64,000 bases of DNA from Thiomicrospira cyclica ALM1 (GCF_000214825.1 NC_015581.1:62001-126000); one strand, 5' to 3'; counted from the stretch's first letter, positions 8,350 to 20,962 are shown. Translations and numbers: made by a program. The notes: a model not told the origin generated them from the letters alone.

Positions 8350-8688
8350 ATGGACGGTTTGATTTTAGGCTTTTTTATGATGGTGGGCTATGCCCAAGCT
8401 CACTGGTTAATGATTGCATTATTTGTGTTGGGTGCGGTGGTTTTAAATGCAGTGGCACTGTTTAAGCTGGGTGGCTTGATTAAGCCAGCAGCTTTTAAGG
8501 CCACGCTATTGGCTGCGTTAGGCATTGCTGCCATTTTGTTTGTCAGTATTCCGACGCTAACCGGCTCATCTTTTGCCTTTATGGGTTATTGGTTAGACTG
8601 GGCGTTACTGATCTTTATGGCCGTGGGTTATGCGGTGGCACTGTTATTGTGGGTGCATCCGATTGTCCGTTTGGTAAAAGGTGTGTAA
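8350..8688 (+). CDS. four-helix membrane protein cotranscribed with sqr
   Basis: A 112-aa protein composed almost entirely of four hydrophobic helices separated by short polar turns, with ends GLILGFFMMVGYAQAH and LLLWVHPIVRLVKGV. It begins 7 nt after the sqr stop codon, and a strong terminator follows, so sqr and this gene form a two-gene unit. It contains no cysteine pair. Histidines (AHWLM, WVHPI) sit near helix ends, but I see no clear heme motif. A role as membrane anchor or quinone-site partner for the exported SQR is inferred from position alone. I do not recognise the family. Confidence 0.65.
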   Translation: MDGLILGFFMMVGYAQAHWLMIALFVLGAVVLNAVALFKLGGLIKPAAFKATLLAALGIAAILFVSIPTLTGSSFAFMGYWLDWALLIFMAVGYAVALLLWVHPIVRLVKGV

Positions 8689-8716
8689 GCTTAATACCGC
8701 AGGCGTCAATAAGTAG

Positions 8717-8740
8717 CGGCCACATAATGTGGCCGTTTTT
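8717..8740 (+). terminator. intrinsic terminator of the sqr unit
   Basis: CGGCCACA-TAA-TGTGGCCG, a perfect 8-bp GC-rich stem, is followed directly by five T residues. It lies 29 nt after the stop codon of the four-helix protein gene and before the separately initiated CinA-like gene. Confidence 0.9.
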
Positions 8741-8785
8741 ATATCAGTATGTTCGTAAAAATCGCAGCAGTGGCTAGGAGTGTGT

Positions 8786-9550
8786 ATGGCGGGAATTGGC
8801 TTAGTTGTCATTGGTGATGAAATCCTTTCAGGTAAGCGTCAGGATCGACACTTGGCTAATTTAAGTCGATTATTAAAAGCACGCGGCTTGGGGTTGAGTT
8901 GGGTCAGATTCTTAGGTGATGATCCGGTGATTTTACGCCAGCAACTCAAACAAACTCTGGCATCCGGTGATCAGGTGTTTTGCTGTGGCGGTATTGGTGC
9001 TACTCCGGATGATCGTACCCGTCAAGCTGCTGCTGATGTTATGGGTTTGCCGTTAGTGGTGCATGAGGAAGGCAGAGCCATTCTTGAAGCCTTGTTTGGG
9101 GATCAGGCTTATCCTAATCGCATTAAGATGGTTGAGTTTCCCGAAGGCGCACAACTCTTGCCAAATAGCTTCAATGGCGTGCCGGGCTTTTATCTGCACC
9201 AGCATTACTTTATGCCCGGCTTTCCTCAAATGGCCGAACCTATGATGGCCTGGGCACTTGCGAATCCGCTGGGACACCTTTCTGGCCAACATAGGTTGGA
9301 GCTCGCGATTCGACTCATTGACGGCAGTGAAGCCGAGTGGATTGAGGTCATGGAACAACTAGAGGCGCGCTATCCAGACGCACGAATTTTTAGCCTGCCG
9401 CACTTTGATGCGCAACGCCGCCGTAGTATTGAAATGGGGGTTGAGGCTGACCCCGCTATCGCTGAAACCATTATTGAGCACTTTAAAAGTGTGGCCGATG
9501 AACGCAACCAACTTTGGGAAGATTTGGTAATACAAGAGCCTTCAGCATGA
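8786..9550 (+). CDS. CinA-like molybdopterin-binding domain protein (MoaB/Mog fold)
   Basis: A 254-aa protein equal to the N-terminal domain of CinA-type proteins, without the nicotinamide-nucleotide deamidase domain. Visible motifs are GLVVIGDEILSGKRQD at the start, FCCGGIGATPDDRTRQAAAD (the GG.G.T.DD block of the MoCF fold) near residue 75, and NGVPGFYL near residue 130. The enzymatic role of this stand-alone form is not established. Pyrophosphatase activity is known for related CinA domains. The chosen ATG has CTAGGAG five nucleotides upstream; the GTG two codons earlier would overlap that site. The stop overlaps the next start (ATGA). The name CinA is not evidence for competence here. Confidence 0.8.
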   Translation: MAGIGLVVIGDEILSGKRQDRHLANLSRLLKARGLGLSWVRFLGDDPVILRQQLKQTLASGDQVFCCGGIGATPDDRTRQAAADVMGLPLVVHEEGRAILEALFGDQAYPNRIKMVEFPEGAQLLPNSFNGVPGFYLHQHYFMPGFPQMAEPMMAWALANPLGHLSGQHRLELAIRLIDGSEAEWIEVMEQLEARYPDARIFSLPHFDAQRRRSIEMGVEADPAIAETIIEHFKSVADERNQLWEDLVIQEPSA

Positions 9551-10731
9551 ATCAAAAACAGTATGACGTTATTGTCATAGGTGCGGGTGCGGCCGGTATG
9601 ATGTGCGCCATTGAAGCCGGCTATCGCGGATTAAACGTGTTGTTGCTCGATCATGCGCCTAAGCCTGGTGCCAAAATTCGTATATCCGGTGGTGGCAAGT
9701 GTAATTTCACCAACCGCAACGTAGAGCCAAAGCATTTTATTTGTAGCAATCCCCATTTTGTAAAGTCAGCCTTAGCGCGCTATCAGCCAGACGCGTTTAT
9801 TGAGCGAGTAGAACGCCACGCTATAGCTTATGAAGAACGTGATAAGGGTCAGCTATTTACTCTGGATGGTGCTGGTCAGTTAGTGGCGATGTTTCGAACC
9901 GAGTTAGACTGGGCAGGCGTTGAACTTCAGCTCAATTGCTTTGTTTCCAACGTGCAAAAAGGATCAGATCAATGGCAGTTAATCACGTCGAATGGTTCAT
10001 TGCAGAGTCAAAAACTGGTAGTGGCTACGGGTGGATTATCCTATCCAAAACTTCGCGCCAGCGATTTTGGGATGCAATTAGCTCAGCAATTTGGGTTGGC
10101 GGTGATGCCATCAAGACCAGGCCTGGTTCCGTTGGTGATGCCGGCACGTCAGCAGGCCTGGTGGTCTGAATTAAGTGGTTTAAGCCTACGCGTTATTGCC
10201 TCAACCGCACGTGGCCCTGAATTTGACGGTGCGATGTTGATTACGCACCAGGGTTTAAGTGGGCCCAGTATTTTGCAGGCATCTAATTATTGGTTTGCTG
10301 GTGAAGCCATTCGGCTTAATTTGCTGCCACAAATTAAGGGGATCGCTGGTTGGTTACAAGAGCTAAAGCAACAAGCGCAACCCTTGTCTACGGTGTTAAA
10401 ACAGTATTGGCCGAAACGTTTTGTGCAGGCCTGGCAGGATAAGTTTGGTTTTGACGACGATCTTGCTAACTACAGTCAAATTCGTCTGGACGCTCTGGCA
10501 GAGCAATTAACGGCTTGGTCGCTTTACCCTGAGGATACCGCCGGCTATGCTAAGGCCGAAGTGAGCCTTGGGGGCGTTGCTACCGATGAAGTGTCTTCAA
10601 AAACCATGGAATCACTCAAAGTGCCGGGACTTTATTTTATCGGTGAAGTGTTAGATGTAACCGGTCATTTAGGTGGGTTTAATTTTCAATGGGCTTGGGC
10701 ATCCGCACACGCGTGCGCCCAGAGTCTTTAG
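9547..10731 (+). CDS. YhiN/HI0933-family FAD-dependent oxidoreductase
   Basis: A 394-aa flavoprotein of the HI0933-like family. It has VIVIGAGAAGMMCAIEAG at residues 8-25, the family signature GAKIRISGGGKCNFTNRN near residue 46, a VVATGGLSYPK motif, TLITHQGLSGPSIL-like sequence (seen as LITHQGLSGPSILQAS), and a C-terminal GLYFIGEVLDVTGHLGGFN block followed by WAWASAH. The substrate is unknown for most members. The start codon overlaps the cinA-like stop, so the two are cotranscribed. A longer in-frame start inside the upstream gene is rejected because it adds residues before the FAD motif with no RBS. Three CAGGCCTG motifs occur, encoding PGL and QAW twice. Confidence 0.87.
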   Translation: MNQKQYDVIVIGAGAAGMMCAIEAGYRGLNVLLLDHAPKPGAKIRISGGGKCNFTNRNVEPKHFICSNPHFVKSALARYQPDAFIERVERHAIAYEERDKGQLFTLDGAGQLVAMFRTELDWAGVELQLNCFVSNVQKGSDQWQLITSNGSLQSQKLVVATGGLSYPKLRASDFGMQLAQQFGLAVMPSRPGLVPLVMPARQQAWWSELSGLSLRVIASTARGPEFDGAMLITHQGLSGPSILQASNYWFAGEAIRLNLLPQIKGIAGWLQELKQQAQPLSTVLKQYWPKRFVQAWQDKFGFDDDLANYSQIRLDALAEQLTAWSLYPEDTAGYAKAEVSLGGVATDEVSSKTMESLKVPGLYFIGEVLDVTGHLGGFNFQWAWASAHACAQSL

Positions 10732-10749
10732 TTGTAAGAAGGATAAAGT

Positions 10750-11199
10750 ATGTCATTGTTTTGTGCTGATAATGCCCTTAGGGAGCCATTTAATACTCTG
10801 GTCGATAAGTTATTATCCGATGTATCACTACAAGCCAGTGATGTTTTTCTACACGCGCTTGAAAGTGAAGCCGATACACAAATGAATTATTGGGTTGTGC
10901 GATTATTAATCGAACGAAAGGTCGTTGATCCACTCTTGCCGGTCACTCAAGATTCCGCAGGCTCTGCCGTAATGCCAATACATGCCGCGTGTTTATTGCA
11001 AAATGTGGGCGCCTTAGCCGCCATGCTTGATGTGAGTGCTTACGAGGGCAGTCCATTAGGTAAACAATTTGTATCAGCACTCAGGATCTGCCAAACGCAA
11101 GGTTTTGATCAAGGCGCTGGTTTGATGATGGCACATGCACAAACTCTAGAAGTACTCGATGCGCTATTGTTGTCCTTACAAGGTGTAAAACCCCACTAA
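10750..11199 (+). CDS. hypothetical protein, 149 aa
   Basis: A soluble acidic protein with no signal peptide, no membrane helix and no motif I recognise. It is predicted helical, with a Leu/Val/Ala-rich pattern (NTLVDKLLSDVSLQASDVFLHALE) and three cysteines. The gene has an AGAAGGA site 18 nt after the YhiN stop, so it is probably the third gene of the cinA-like/yhiN unit. Base composition and codon use look like those of its neighbours. No function is proposed. Confidence 0.7.
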   Translation: MSLFCADNALREPFNTLVDKLLSDVSLQASDVFLHALESEADTQMNYWVVRLLIERKVVDPLLPVTQDSAGSAVMPIHAACLLQNVGALAAMLDVSAYEGSPLGKQFVSALRICQTQGFDQGAGLMMAHAQTLEVLDALLLSLQGVKPH

Positions 11200-11306
11200 T
11201 AGGGTCAATAAAATTCATTATGTTTGAATCAAATTACTTTTTTTTCACAAGGTTATGTTAAAATTTTAATGAGAATTCATCTATCACTGTTTCTAGGAGA
11301 AACGCA

Positions 11307-11912
11307 ATGAAATTGAAAGTTACTGGTCTTGCTATTGCAAGCTTATTTGCAATGAGCATGAATGCAAATGCAGGCGACATCCATCATAATGGTTCACCAG
11401 CATATGTTATTAACTCAGAAGGCAACATCGTCCGTACTACCTCTGGTGGGTGCGTACGCAGCATCCATTGGTCAAAAGAAACGGCTATTGCCAAGTGCGA
11501 AGGCTGGGAAGAGCAGGTTGCTGACAAATCAGCCTCTATAGCCCCGGCTCCTGTGCTGGATGTTGCCGCGCCATCAGCGCCAGAAAAAATTGTTGGTTTG
11601 TTCGGTTTTGATCGTGCTGACTTGGATTCTAAAGATTTTGAGCGTTTAGATCGTTTTGCTGCGTTTTTGAATGCCAACCCAAATGAGCGCGCGGTGGTTC
11701 ATGGTCACACTTGTACGATTGGTACTCCAGCATATAACTTAGCTTTATCTGAGCGTCGTGCGAATGCTGCCCAAACTTACCTATTAAATAAAGGTGTTCC
11801 TGCTTCACGCATTGAAACAGTCGCCTTTGGTCTTACACAGCCAGCGGCAAGTAACGACACCGAAGCAGGTCGTGTTCAAAACCGTCGTTTTGAATTGATG
11901 CTAGCTGAATAA
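11307..11912 (+). CDS. OmpA-family peptidoglycan-associated protein
   Basis: A 201-aa exported protein. The signal peptide ends NANAGD, and a short N-terminal domain with two cysteines follows (GGCVRSIHW and AKCEGW, likely a disulfide). An Ala/Pro linker and a C-terminal OmpA-like domain then follow (FGFDRADLDSKDFERLDRFA, HGHTCTIGTPAYNLALSERR, VETVAFG-like IETVAFGLTQPAAS, RVQNRRFEL). The domain binds diaminopimelate of peptidoglycan in related proteins. The usual GHTD is here GHTC, and the Arg of RVQNRR is kept. There is a strong AGGAGA site. The gene is single and is closed by a terminator, so it is probably well expressed as a structural envelope protein. Confidence 0.88.
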   Translation: MKLKVTGLAIASLFAMSMNANAGDIHHNGSPAYVINSEGNIVRTTSGGCVRSIHWSKETAIAKCEGWEEQVADKSASIAPAPVLDVAAPSAPEKIVGLFGFDRADLDSKDFERLDRFAAFLNANPNERAVVHGHTCTIGTPAYNLALSERRANAAQTYLLNKGVPASRIETVAFGLTQPAASNDTEAGRVQNRRFELMLAE

Positions 11913-11933
11913 TTTAGCGTCCTAGTTCATCTT

Positions 11934-11970
11934 ATAGGGGTGATAGTTTAAAACTATCGCCCCTATTTTT
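11934..11970 (+). terminator. intrinsic terminator after the OmpA-family gene
   Basis: ATAGGGGTGATAGTTT pairs with AAACTATCGCCCCTAT with one mismatch. The T-run begins at the base of the stem. Confidence 0.9.
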
Positions 11971-12061
11971 ATTTGTAATTAAAAAAATTAAAGAACAGGT
12001 TATACTGGTCTTAAGTTTATAAGTTAATTTTATGTATAGATAAATCTTTAAGGAGATTCTA

Positions 12062-12811
12062 ATGGCATTAGTCAACAAAGAAGGTCAGCAAGTTCCTAAC
12101 GTTACGTTCCCAACTCGTCAAAATGGTGAATGGGTTAACGTCACTTCAGATGAGCTATTCAAAGGTAAAACTGTTATCGTATTTGCACTGCCAGGTGCTT
12201 TTACCCCAACCTGTTCTTCAACGCACTTGCCACGTTACAACGAGTTGGCACCCGTGTTTTTCAAAAATGGTGTTGATAGCATTGTTTGTTTGTCAGTAAA
12301 CGACACCTTTGTAATGAATGAGTGGGCGCGTGACCAAGAAGCTGAAAACATTATTCTGCTTCCTGATGGTAACGGTGACTTTTCGGAAGGCATGGGAATG
12401 TTGGTAGACAAAAACAACCTAGGTTTTGGTAAGCGCTCATGGCGTTATTCTATGCTGGTAAAAGATGGCGTGATCGAAAAAATGTTCATCGAGCCAGAAG
12501 TTGATGGCGATCCATTTGAAGTATCTGATGCCGATAGCATGTTAAATTTCATCAACCCCAATGCCGCTAAGCCACCCGTTGCGACGATTTTCACTAAAAT
12601 CGGTTGCCCTTTCTGTTCTAAAGCGAAGGCCGCACTTGAAGACGCGGGTATTAAGTTTGAAGAAATCATGATCAGCAACAGCGGCTTAACCTCACGTACA
12701 CTTCGTGCCGTAGCAAATCGTGACACTGTGCCACAAGTTTTCATTGAAGGTCAGCATATTGGTGGTTCTGATGATTTAGAGATTTACTTGGCTAAACAAA
12801 AAACGGCGTAA
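12062..12811 (+). CDS. hybrid peroxiredoxin-glutaredoxin (PrxGrx, hyPrx5)
   Basis: A glutathione-dependent peroxidase that fuses a Prx5-type peroxiredoxin with its own glutaredoxin. The peroxidatic cysteine is Cys51 in [13 protein letters not shown]. The [13 protein letters not shown] and [12 protein letters not shown] segments are typical of Prx5. After an Asn/Pro/Ala linker, the glutaredoxin domain shows CPFC at residues 182-185, TVPQVFIEG and GGSDDLE. Length (249 aa) matches the Haemophilus-type hybrid enzyme. AAGGAG precedes the ATG. A perfect terminator separates it from the glutathione reductase gene, which supplies its reductant, so the pair is functionally linked even if transcribed separately. 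Confidence 0.95.
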   Translation: MALVNKEGQQVPNVTFPTRQNGEWVNVTSDELFKGKTVIVFALPGAFTPTCSSTHLPRYNELAPVFFKNGVDSIVCLSVNDTFVMNEWARDQEAENIILLPDGNGDFSEGMGMLVDKNNLGFGKRSWRYSMLVKDGVIEKMFIEPEVDGDPFEVSDADSMLNFINPNAAKPPVATIFTKIGCPFCSKAKAALEDAGIKFEEIMISNSGLTSRTLRAVANRDTVPQVFIEGQHIGGSDDLEIYLAKQKTA

Positions 12812-12842
12812 CCTCCGTTTTTAGTGAGTTAGATGCACAATA

Positions 12843-12876
12843 AAACAGGGAGCTAAGTCATTTAGCTCCCTGTTTT
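12843..12876 (+). terminator. intrinsic terminator after the PrxGrx gene
   Basis: AAACAGGGAGCTAA and TTAGCTCCCTGTTT form a long perfect stem around a GTCAT loop region, followed by a T-rich tail. Confidence 0.92.
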
Positions 12877-12917
12877 TGTCTCTGGCCTTTAATAGATAGG
12901 CACTATAAGGATAATAG

Positions 12918-14273
12918 ATGAAATACGATTATGATTTGATTGCCATCGGTGGTGGTAGTGGTGGTTTGTCAGTAGTAGAGCGAGCAGCTGAGTACGGCAA
13001 AAAATGTGCGGTTGTTGAGGCCAAAAAACTTGGTGGAACCTGCGTCAACATTGGCTGTGTCCCGAAAAAAGTCATGTGGTTCGGCGCCCATATTGCCGAG
13101 GCTTTGCGTGATGCACCAGATTACGGTTTTGACCTAGATGTAAAAGGTTTTTCTTGGGCCAAACTGGTTGAACAGCGTGAAACCTACATTAAAAACATCA
13201 ACACCTGGTTCGGTGGTTATATGGAAAAACTGGGCGTTGATGTGCTCCAGGGTTGGGGTCGTTTTATTGACGCCAATACCATCGAAGTAGACGGTAAACG
13301 CTATACCGCTGAAGTCATCGTGATTAGTCCCGGTGGTATCCCTGATATTCCACAAGAAACCGAAGGTGCCGAATTGGGTTTAACTTCCGATGGTTTCTTT
13401 GCCCTAACCAAACAGCCTAAAAAAGTGGCGGTTATTGGCAGTGGCTATATTGCGGTGGAATTGGCCGGTGTGTTTCAAGCCTTAGGTACCGATGTTAGCT
13501 TAATTAGTCGTAAAGACCTGGTGTTGCGTGGTTTTGATGACATGATTCGAGAAACCCTGACTGATGCGATGATCGAAAGTGGCATCCATAAGGAATACCA
13601 CTTCCGTGTAAAGAAGCTGGAGCGCATTGCCGATGGCACAATTACGGTAGTTAGTGAAGACGGTCAAGTTTTAAGCGGATTTGATGAAGTCGTTTGGGCT
13701 GTGGGTCGTCGTAATTTACTCGAGCCATTGGCATTAGAAAATGTCGGCATTGAGCCGACTAACCGAGGCACCATTGAGGTAGATTCGTGCCATCATACCG
13801 GTGTAGCGAATATCTATGCGATTGGTGATGTTACCGGCCAACCGCAATTAACTCCGGTAGCCATTCGTGCCGGTCGCTTCTTGGCGGAGCGTCTTTATAA
13901 CGGTAAGCCGCATTTGAAACTCGACCTGCATGCTGTACCAACGGTTATTTTCTCTCATCCGCCGGTTGGTACCGTGGGGCTTGCGGAGCATGATGCACGC
14001 AAGGCTTATGGTCATGATAATGTGAAGGTTTACACCTCGGTGTTTACGCCGATGCGTTATGCCTTTACCAAGCACCAAATCAAAACCGCTTTGAAACTGG
14101 TGGTTTATGGCCCGGAAGAACGCGTCGTGGGTATTCACATTGTTGGCGATGGTGCTGATGAAATGCTTCAAGGTTTCGCAGTGGCTGTGCAAATGAACGC
14201 GCGCAAGTCGGATTTAGATGCAACGATTGCGATTCATCCGAGCTCAGCGGAAGAATTAGTGACCATGCGTTAA
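12918..14273 (+). CDS. gor: glutathione-disulfide reductase
   Basis: NADPH-dependent flavoenzyme that regenerates reduced glutathione. The 451-aa protein has the FAD motif [17 protein letters not shown] at the start and the redox-active disulfide Cys42/Cys47 in [13 protein letters not shown]. It also has an NADPH-binding [17 protein letters not shown], a second FAD block [21 protein letters not shown], and the C-terminal catalytic [10 protein letters not shown] (active-site His of the partner subunit). The [13 protein letters not shown] segment after the NADPH motif carries the basic residues expected for NADPH rather than NADH. It lies just after the PrxGrx gene, which consumes glutathione. 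It is convergent with waaA, with a single nucleotide between the two stop codons. Confidence 0.95.
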   Translation: MKYDYDLIAIGGGSGGLSVVERAAEYGKKCAVVEAKKLGGTCVNIGCVPKKVMWFGAHIAEALRDAPDYGFDLDVKGFSWAKLVEQRETYIKNINTWFGGYMEKLGVDVLQGWGRFIDANTIEVDGKRYTAEVIVISPGGIPDIPQETEGAELGLTSDGFFALTKQPKKVAVIGSGYIAVELAGVFQALGTDVSLISRKDLVLRGFDDMIRETLTDAMIESGIHKEYHFRVKKLERIADGTITVVSEDGQVLSGFDEVVWAVGRRNLLEPLALENVGIEPTNRGTIEVDSCHHTGVANIYAIGDVTGQPQLTPVAIRAGRFLAERLYNGKPHLKLDLHAVPTVIFSHPPVGTVGLAEHDARKAYGHDNVKVYTSVFTPMRYAFTKHQIKTALKLVVYGPEERVVGIHIVGDGADEMLQGFAVAVQMNARKSDLDATIAIHPSSAEELVTMR

Positions 14274-14274
14274 T

Positions 14275-15552
14275 TTACGCTGAACCTTGTTGTTGATGAA
14301 TACGGCCTAACGCCTGTCGGTAGGCCGTTAATACATCCGGCTGTTGCGCAATAAGTTGTGCCGCGCGGTTGCCATAACGCTCGCACAACGCACCATTGCT
14401 CAACAACTGGTTTATGTGTTGTTGTAACTTGTCATAATCCGGGCAAATAATGAGCCCACCTTCTCGTTCAAATAGCGCTGCTTCCTGGGCAAAGTCACGA
14501 TTATCCGGTCCGGTCAAAATACAACGACCATAAGCGGCCGCCTCTAAAAAATTATGGCCACCCTTGGGTACAAATGAACCGCCCATAATCACCAATTTGG
14601 CATGTTCAAACCAGGGTAACAGCTGTCCAAAACGATTATCGACACAAATACGACCGGCATTGGCCTGTGCCGGTAAATCCTTAACCCGATAAGCGGGATG
14701 ATTTTGGCTAATCAGTTTTTGCAACAATCGCTCACCCTGATGCGGATGACGTGGCACAACCACCAATAACTCCTCGCGTCCCAAGCCAAGCCAGTGCTCA
14801 ATCAGGCTAATGTCTTCATCCTGATGACTTGACGCAATCAGCACATAGTCATGGGCATAGGCTTTAGGAAAATGGGGCAACTGTTGCAAATTACTAAGCT
14901 TAAGATTGCCGAGCACCTGTAACTTTTCCGCAGGCGCACCGAGTCGGATAAAATCGTCAGCATCGCTGACATGGCGGACTAAAATGGCATCGCAGGCATT
15001 AAAGCAGGCCTGGTAAGCGTGTTGTAACCAGTTGGGCGCGCTCAAGCTTTTAGCAGACAGGCGACCATTAATCAGCGTAATCGGTAGACCGGCCGATTTC
15101 ACTGTTTGAAACAAATTCGGCCAAAGTTCGGTTTCCACTACCCAGAGTGCTTGCGGTTGCCAATTAGTTAAGAATCGACGAATCGAACGGGGGTAATCCA
15201 GAGGGAGATAGCTGATTTTGAGATGCGCGTGCGTAATGGCTTGCGCTGCACGATAGCCGGTGGGGGTATTGCAACTGATTAACCAGGCCTGGTTAGGCTC
15301 GGCCAAAATTAATGGAGTGACTAGACGCACTTCACCCACTGAGGCGCAATGAATCCAAATCGGGCTTGAGCATGAAAGCGGTTGTTGGGCATTGGCTTTC
15401 GGGTGAGCGTGCCGGCGATATCCCCATCCTAGGCGTTGCATGATAAATTGCCAGCCGCCTTGGCGTTTAAATGCCTCCCACCCAAGCCAAATTAACAGTA
15501 GGGGAACAAATATGCGGATTAATAGTTGATATGGCCACAGCTTACCGGACAT
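14275..15552 (-). CDS. waaA: 3-deoxy-D-manno-octulosonic acid transferase
   Basis: Transfers Kdo (here probably 8-amino-Kdo as well) from its CMP form to lipid IVA at the inner membrane. The 425-aa protein starts with a membrane-anchoring segment (LLIRIFVPLLLIWLGWEAF) and shows the GT30 features IWIHCASVGEVRLVTPLI near residue 70, a VETELWPN motif, INGRLSAKS, and a C-terminal MGGSFVPKGGHNFLEAAAYG. It is the last gene of the minus-strand unit gmk-kdnA-kdnB-kdsB-waaA, 1 nt after kdsB. Two CAGGCCTG motifs are inside. Confidence 0.94.
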   Translation of the reverse strand: MSGKLWPYQLLIRIFVPLLLIWLGWEAFKRQGGWQFIMQRLGWGYRRHAHPKANAQQPLSCSSPIWIHCASVGEVRLVTPLILAEPNQAWLISCNTPTGYRAAQAITHAHLKISYLPLDYPRSIRRFLTNWQPQALWVVETELWPNLFQTVKSAGLPITLINGRLSAKSLSAPNWLQHAYQACFNACDAILVRHVSDADDFIRLGAPAEKLQVLGNLKLSNLQQLPHFPKAYAHDYVLIASSHQDEDISLIEHWLGLGREELLVVVPRHPHQGERLLQKLISQNHPAYRVKDLPAQANAGRICVDNRFGQLLPWFEHAKLVIMGGSFVPKGGHNFLEAAAYGRCILTGPDNRDFAQEAALFEREGGLIICPDYDKLQQHINQLLSNGALCERYGNRAAQLIAQQPDVLTAYRQALGRIHQQQGSA

Positions 15553-15553
15553 G

Positions 15554-16299
15554 TTAGTGACCAGACAATAACAAGGCTTCCATAATCTCTAAATCACCAG
15601 GGACATCCACCTCCGGTGAATCATAGCGACTTTCAACCACTTTAATTTTGTGGCCCTGTTCCAAAACTCGCAGTTGTTCTAGTTTTTCAATGTCCTCTAA
15701 GCGGCCTAATGGCCAGCTCGCATAGGCATCGACAAACGCTTTGGTGTAGGCATAAACACCCAAATGCTTGTAAGAATCATGGTCCCAATAATCACGGCCA
15801 TGTGGAATGGTCGCGCGAGAAAAATACAGCGCAAAACCATGGACATCCGTCACCAATTTGACATCTTTAGGGCTGGTAATTTCCGCTTCATTGATAATCT
15901 TAAACGACAAGGTGCTCATTGCAAAAGAGCCGTCATAATCAGGCTCCTTGAATGGAGCGATAACGGCTTCAATGGATTCATGATGTACCAGGGGCTGGTC
16001 GCCCTGGACATTCACAATCAAACTATCATCAGCCAAATTCAAAGCCGCGGCGGCCGCGGCAATGCGATCCGTGCCAGATGCGGCTTCAACCGGTGTCATC
16101 ACAACCTGGCCACCAAAATTGCGCACCACTGTTGCAATGCGCTCATCATCAGTAGCCACATAGACCCCTGCTAAGCCTTCAGCCTTCGCAATCCGTTCAT
16201 AGACATGCTGAATCATTGGTTTGCCGGCGATGAGTTTTAACGGCTTACCCGGTAGCCGCGAGCTACCATAGCGCGCGGGAATAAACACATAGGTTTGCA

Positions 16300-16300
<1 letters not shown>
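15554..16300 (-). CDS. kdsB: CMP-Kdo / CMP-Kdo8N synthetase
   Basis: Activates the octulosonate as its CMP sugar. The 248-aa protein opens with VFIPARYGSSRLPGKPL (nucleotide-binding loop) and has VYVATDDERI, NVQGDQPLV and a YFSRATIPHGRD segment, all typical of KdsB. Because kdnB and kdnA lie directly upstream, the natural substrate is likely the 8-amino sugar, as shown for the Shewanella pathway; that substrate assignment is inference. The gene begins where kdnB ends, so translation is probably coupled. Confidence 0.94.
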
Positions 16301-19199
<2,899 letters not shown>

Positions 19200-19301
19200 A
19201 AAAATACACTAATGGTAAATAATCTAACAGTTTATCAAAAAACCGTTCATTTTCCTGTAGGTTTTATGCCGCAAATTGCAAATTTTGGATACAATTTCAC
19301 T

Positions 19302-19829
19302 ATGAATAAACAAAGTATCTTCTTAGTAGGGCCGATGGGCGCCGGAAAATCGACAGTGGGACGCATTTTGGCCGAAAAACTCGGCTATGATTTTATGGAT
19401 AGCGACCATGAAATTGAAGCGCGCACGGGTGTAACTATTCCGGTTATTTTTGATATTGAAGGTGAAGCCGGTTTCCGAGCGCGAGAAACGACGGTCATTG
19501 ATGATATCACCCAACAACCAGGCCTGGTGCTTGCCACAGGGGGCGGTGCGGTGTTATCAGCTGAAAACCGTCGTCATCTTGCCGCACGCGGCTTTGTGGT
19601 TTACTTGCGCTCAACCCTGCCAGCGCTGATTCAGCGTACCAAAAATGACCGCAACCGTCCGTTATTGCAAACGGAAAATCCGGAAACGGTTATTGAGCGC
19701 TTGCTTACGGAACGGGGCCCCCTCTATGAAGGGGTTGCTGATCTAATCGTTGATACTCAGCAAGCCTCAGTGTTCCGTGTGGTGCGTCATATTCAAGACC
19801 AATTAGTACGCGAAGGTGTGGTGTCATAA
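19302..19829 (+). CDS. aroK: shikimate kinase
   Basis: Phosphorylates shikimate in chorismate synthesis. The 175-aa length with the chosen ATG matches the family (about 170 aa). Visible parts are the P-loop [15 protein letters not shown] at residues 7-21, the shikimate-binding [13 protein letters not shown], a GEAGFRARE segment, [10 protein letters not shown], and the lid RNRPLL. An in-frame start 90 nt upstream is rejected because it reads through AT-rich intergenic DNA and adds residues absent from the family. It is followed by aroB, the usual partner. Confidence 0.94.
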   Translation: MNKQSIFLVGPMGAGKSTVGRILAEKLGYDFMDSDHEIEARTGVTIPVIFDIEGEAGFRARETTVIDDITQQPGLVLATGGGAVLSAENRRHLAARGFVVYLRSTLPALIQRTKNDRNRPLLQTENPETVIERLLTERGPLYEGVADLIVDTQQASVFRVVRHIQDQLVREGVVS

Positions 19830-19882
19830 CCGGAGCTAACCAACCCGCTTCGTATTTTCAATCGAAATTTTAGGACAGTCCA

Positions 19883-20962
19883 TTGATTACCTTAACCGTA
19901 GATTTAGCAGAACGCAGTTATCCAATTTTTATTGGTCAGGATTTATTACAACAACCCGGCCTAGTCGCTCCTTTTGTCAAAGGCACTCAGGTGATGATTG
20001 TCACCAATAGCACGGTCGCGCCCTTATATTTAGACCGCGCCAAAGCGTTGTTTACTGATTTGCAAGTCGATGCGGTGGTCTTGCCGGATGGTGAGGAGTA
20101 TAAAAATTTAGAGATTCTTAATCGAATTTTTGACCAGTTGATCGGCGGCCATTTTGATCGCAAATCTACGCTGGTGGCATTAGGCGGTGGTGTGATTGGT
20201 GATATGACCGGTTTTGCGGCGGCAGCCTATCAACGTGGGGTGCCGTTTATTCAAATTCCAACGACTTTGTTATCGCAAGTGGATTCGTCGGTAGGGGGCA
20301 AAACCGGGGTCAACCATCCGCAGGGTAAAAATATGATCGGTGCGTTTCATCAGCCGCAAGCGGTGGTGATTGATACTTTGACCTTGAATACGCTGGAAGA
20401 CCGTCAGCTGTCAGCAGGCCTGGCGGAAGTGATTAAATATGGCCTCATTCGTGATCTTGCGTTTTTTGAATGGCTGGAGCAGAACCTTGAAGGTTTGATG
20501 GCGCGGGATCATGCATTATTAGCGCAAGCGATTGAACGCTCTTGCCAGAATAAAGCCGATATCGTCGCGGCGGATGAGACCGAGCAAGGTCAGCGTGCTT
20601 TGTTGAATTTGGGACATACCTTTGGTCATGCGATTGAAGCGGGCATGGGTTATGGTGCTTGGTTGCACGGTGAAGCGATTAGTGCCGGTATGATGCAAGC
20701 GGCTTATATGTCACAGCTGTTAGGGGATTTAAGCGCGGCCGATGTTGAACGTATTGGCGCAATTTTTAAACGCGCCAAACTGCCTATTTATCCGCCAAAT
20801 GAATTAAGTAACGAACAATTTATGCACTATATGGCCGGCGATAAAAAAGTCCAAGCCGGTAAAGTGCGCTTGGTACTACTAAAATCAATTGGCCAAGCTT
20901 ATATTAGCGGTGATTATCCGGCTGAGTTATTGCAAAAAACGCTTACTGAATGGCGAAGCTAA
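19883..20962 (+). CDS. aroB: 3-dehydroquinate synthase
   Basis: Converts DAHP to 3-dehydroquinate, the second step of the shikimate pathway, using NAD and a divalent metal. The 359-aa protein has [13 protein letters not shown], the NAD-binding [41 protein letters not shown], and metal-ligand segments [21 protein letters not shown] and [10 protein letters not shown]. Translation appears to begin at TTG, with AGGACAG five nucleotides upstream and no closer ATG that keeps the first beta strand. It forms a unit with aroK. Confidence 0.94.
   Translation: MITLTVDLAERSYPIFIGQDLLQQPGLVAPFVKGTQVMIVTNSTVAPLYLDRAKALFTDLQVDAVVLPDGEEYKNLEILNRIFDQLIGGHFDRKSTLVALGGGVIGDMTGFAAAAYQRGVPFIQIPTTLLSQVDSSVGGKTGVNHPQGKNMIGAFHQPQAVVIDTLTLNTLEDRQLSAGLAEVIKYGLIRDLAFFEWLEQNLEGLMARDHALLAQAIERSCQNKADIVAADETEQGQRALLNLGHTFGHAIEAGMGYGAWLHGEAISAGMMQAAYMSQLLGDLSAADVERIGAIFKRAKLPIYPPNELSNEQFMHYMAGDKKVQAGKVRLVLLKSIGQAYISGDYPAELLQKTLTEWRS

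Noticed and set aside
8786-9550. CinA-like protein as evidence that the AGGCCTG motif is a competence signal
   Set aside because: Only the N-terminal molybdopterin-binding-type domain is present, this domain occurs widely in non-competent bacteria, and no DNA-uptake gene is in the window.
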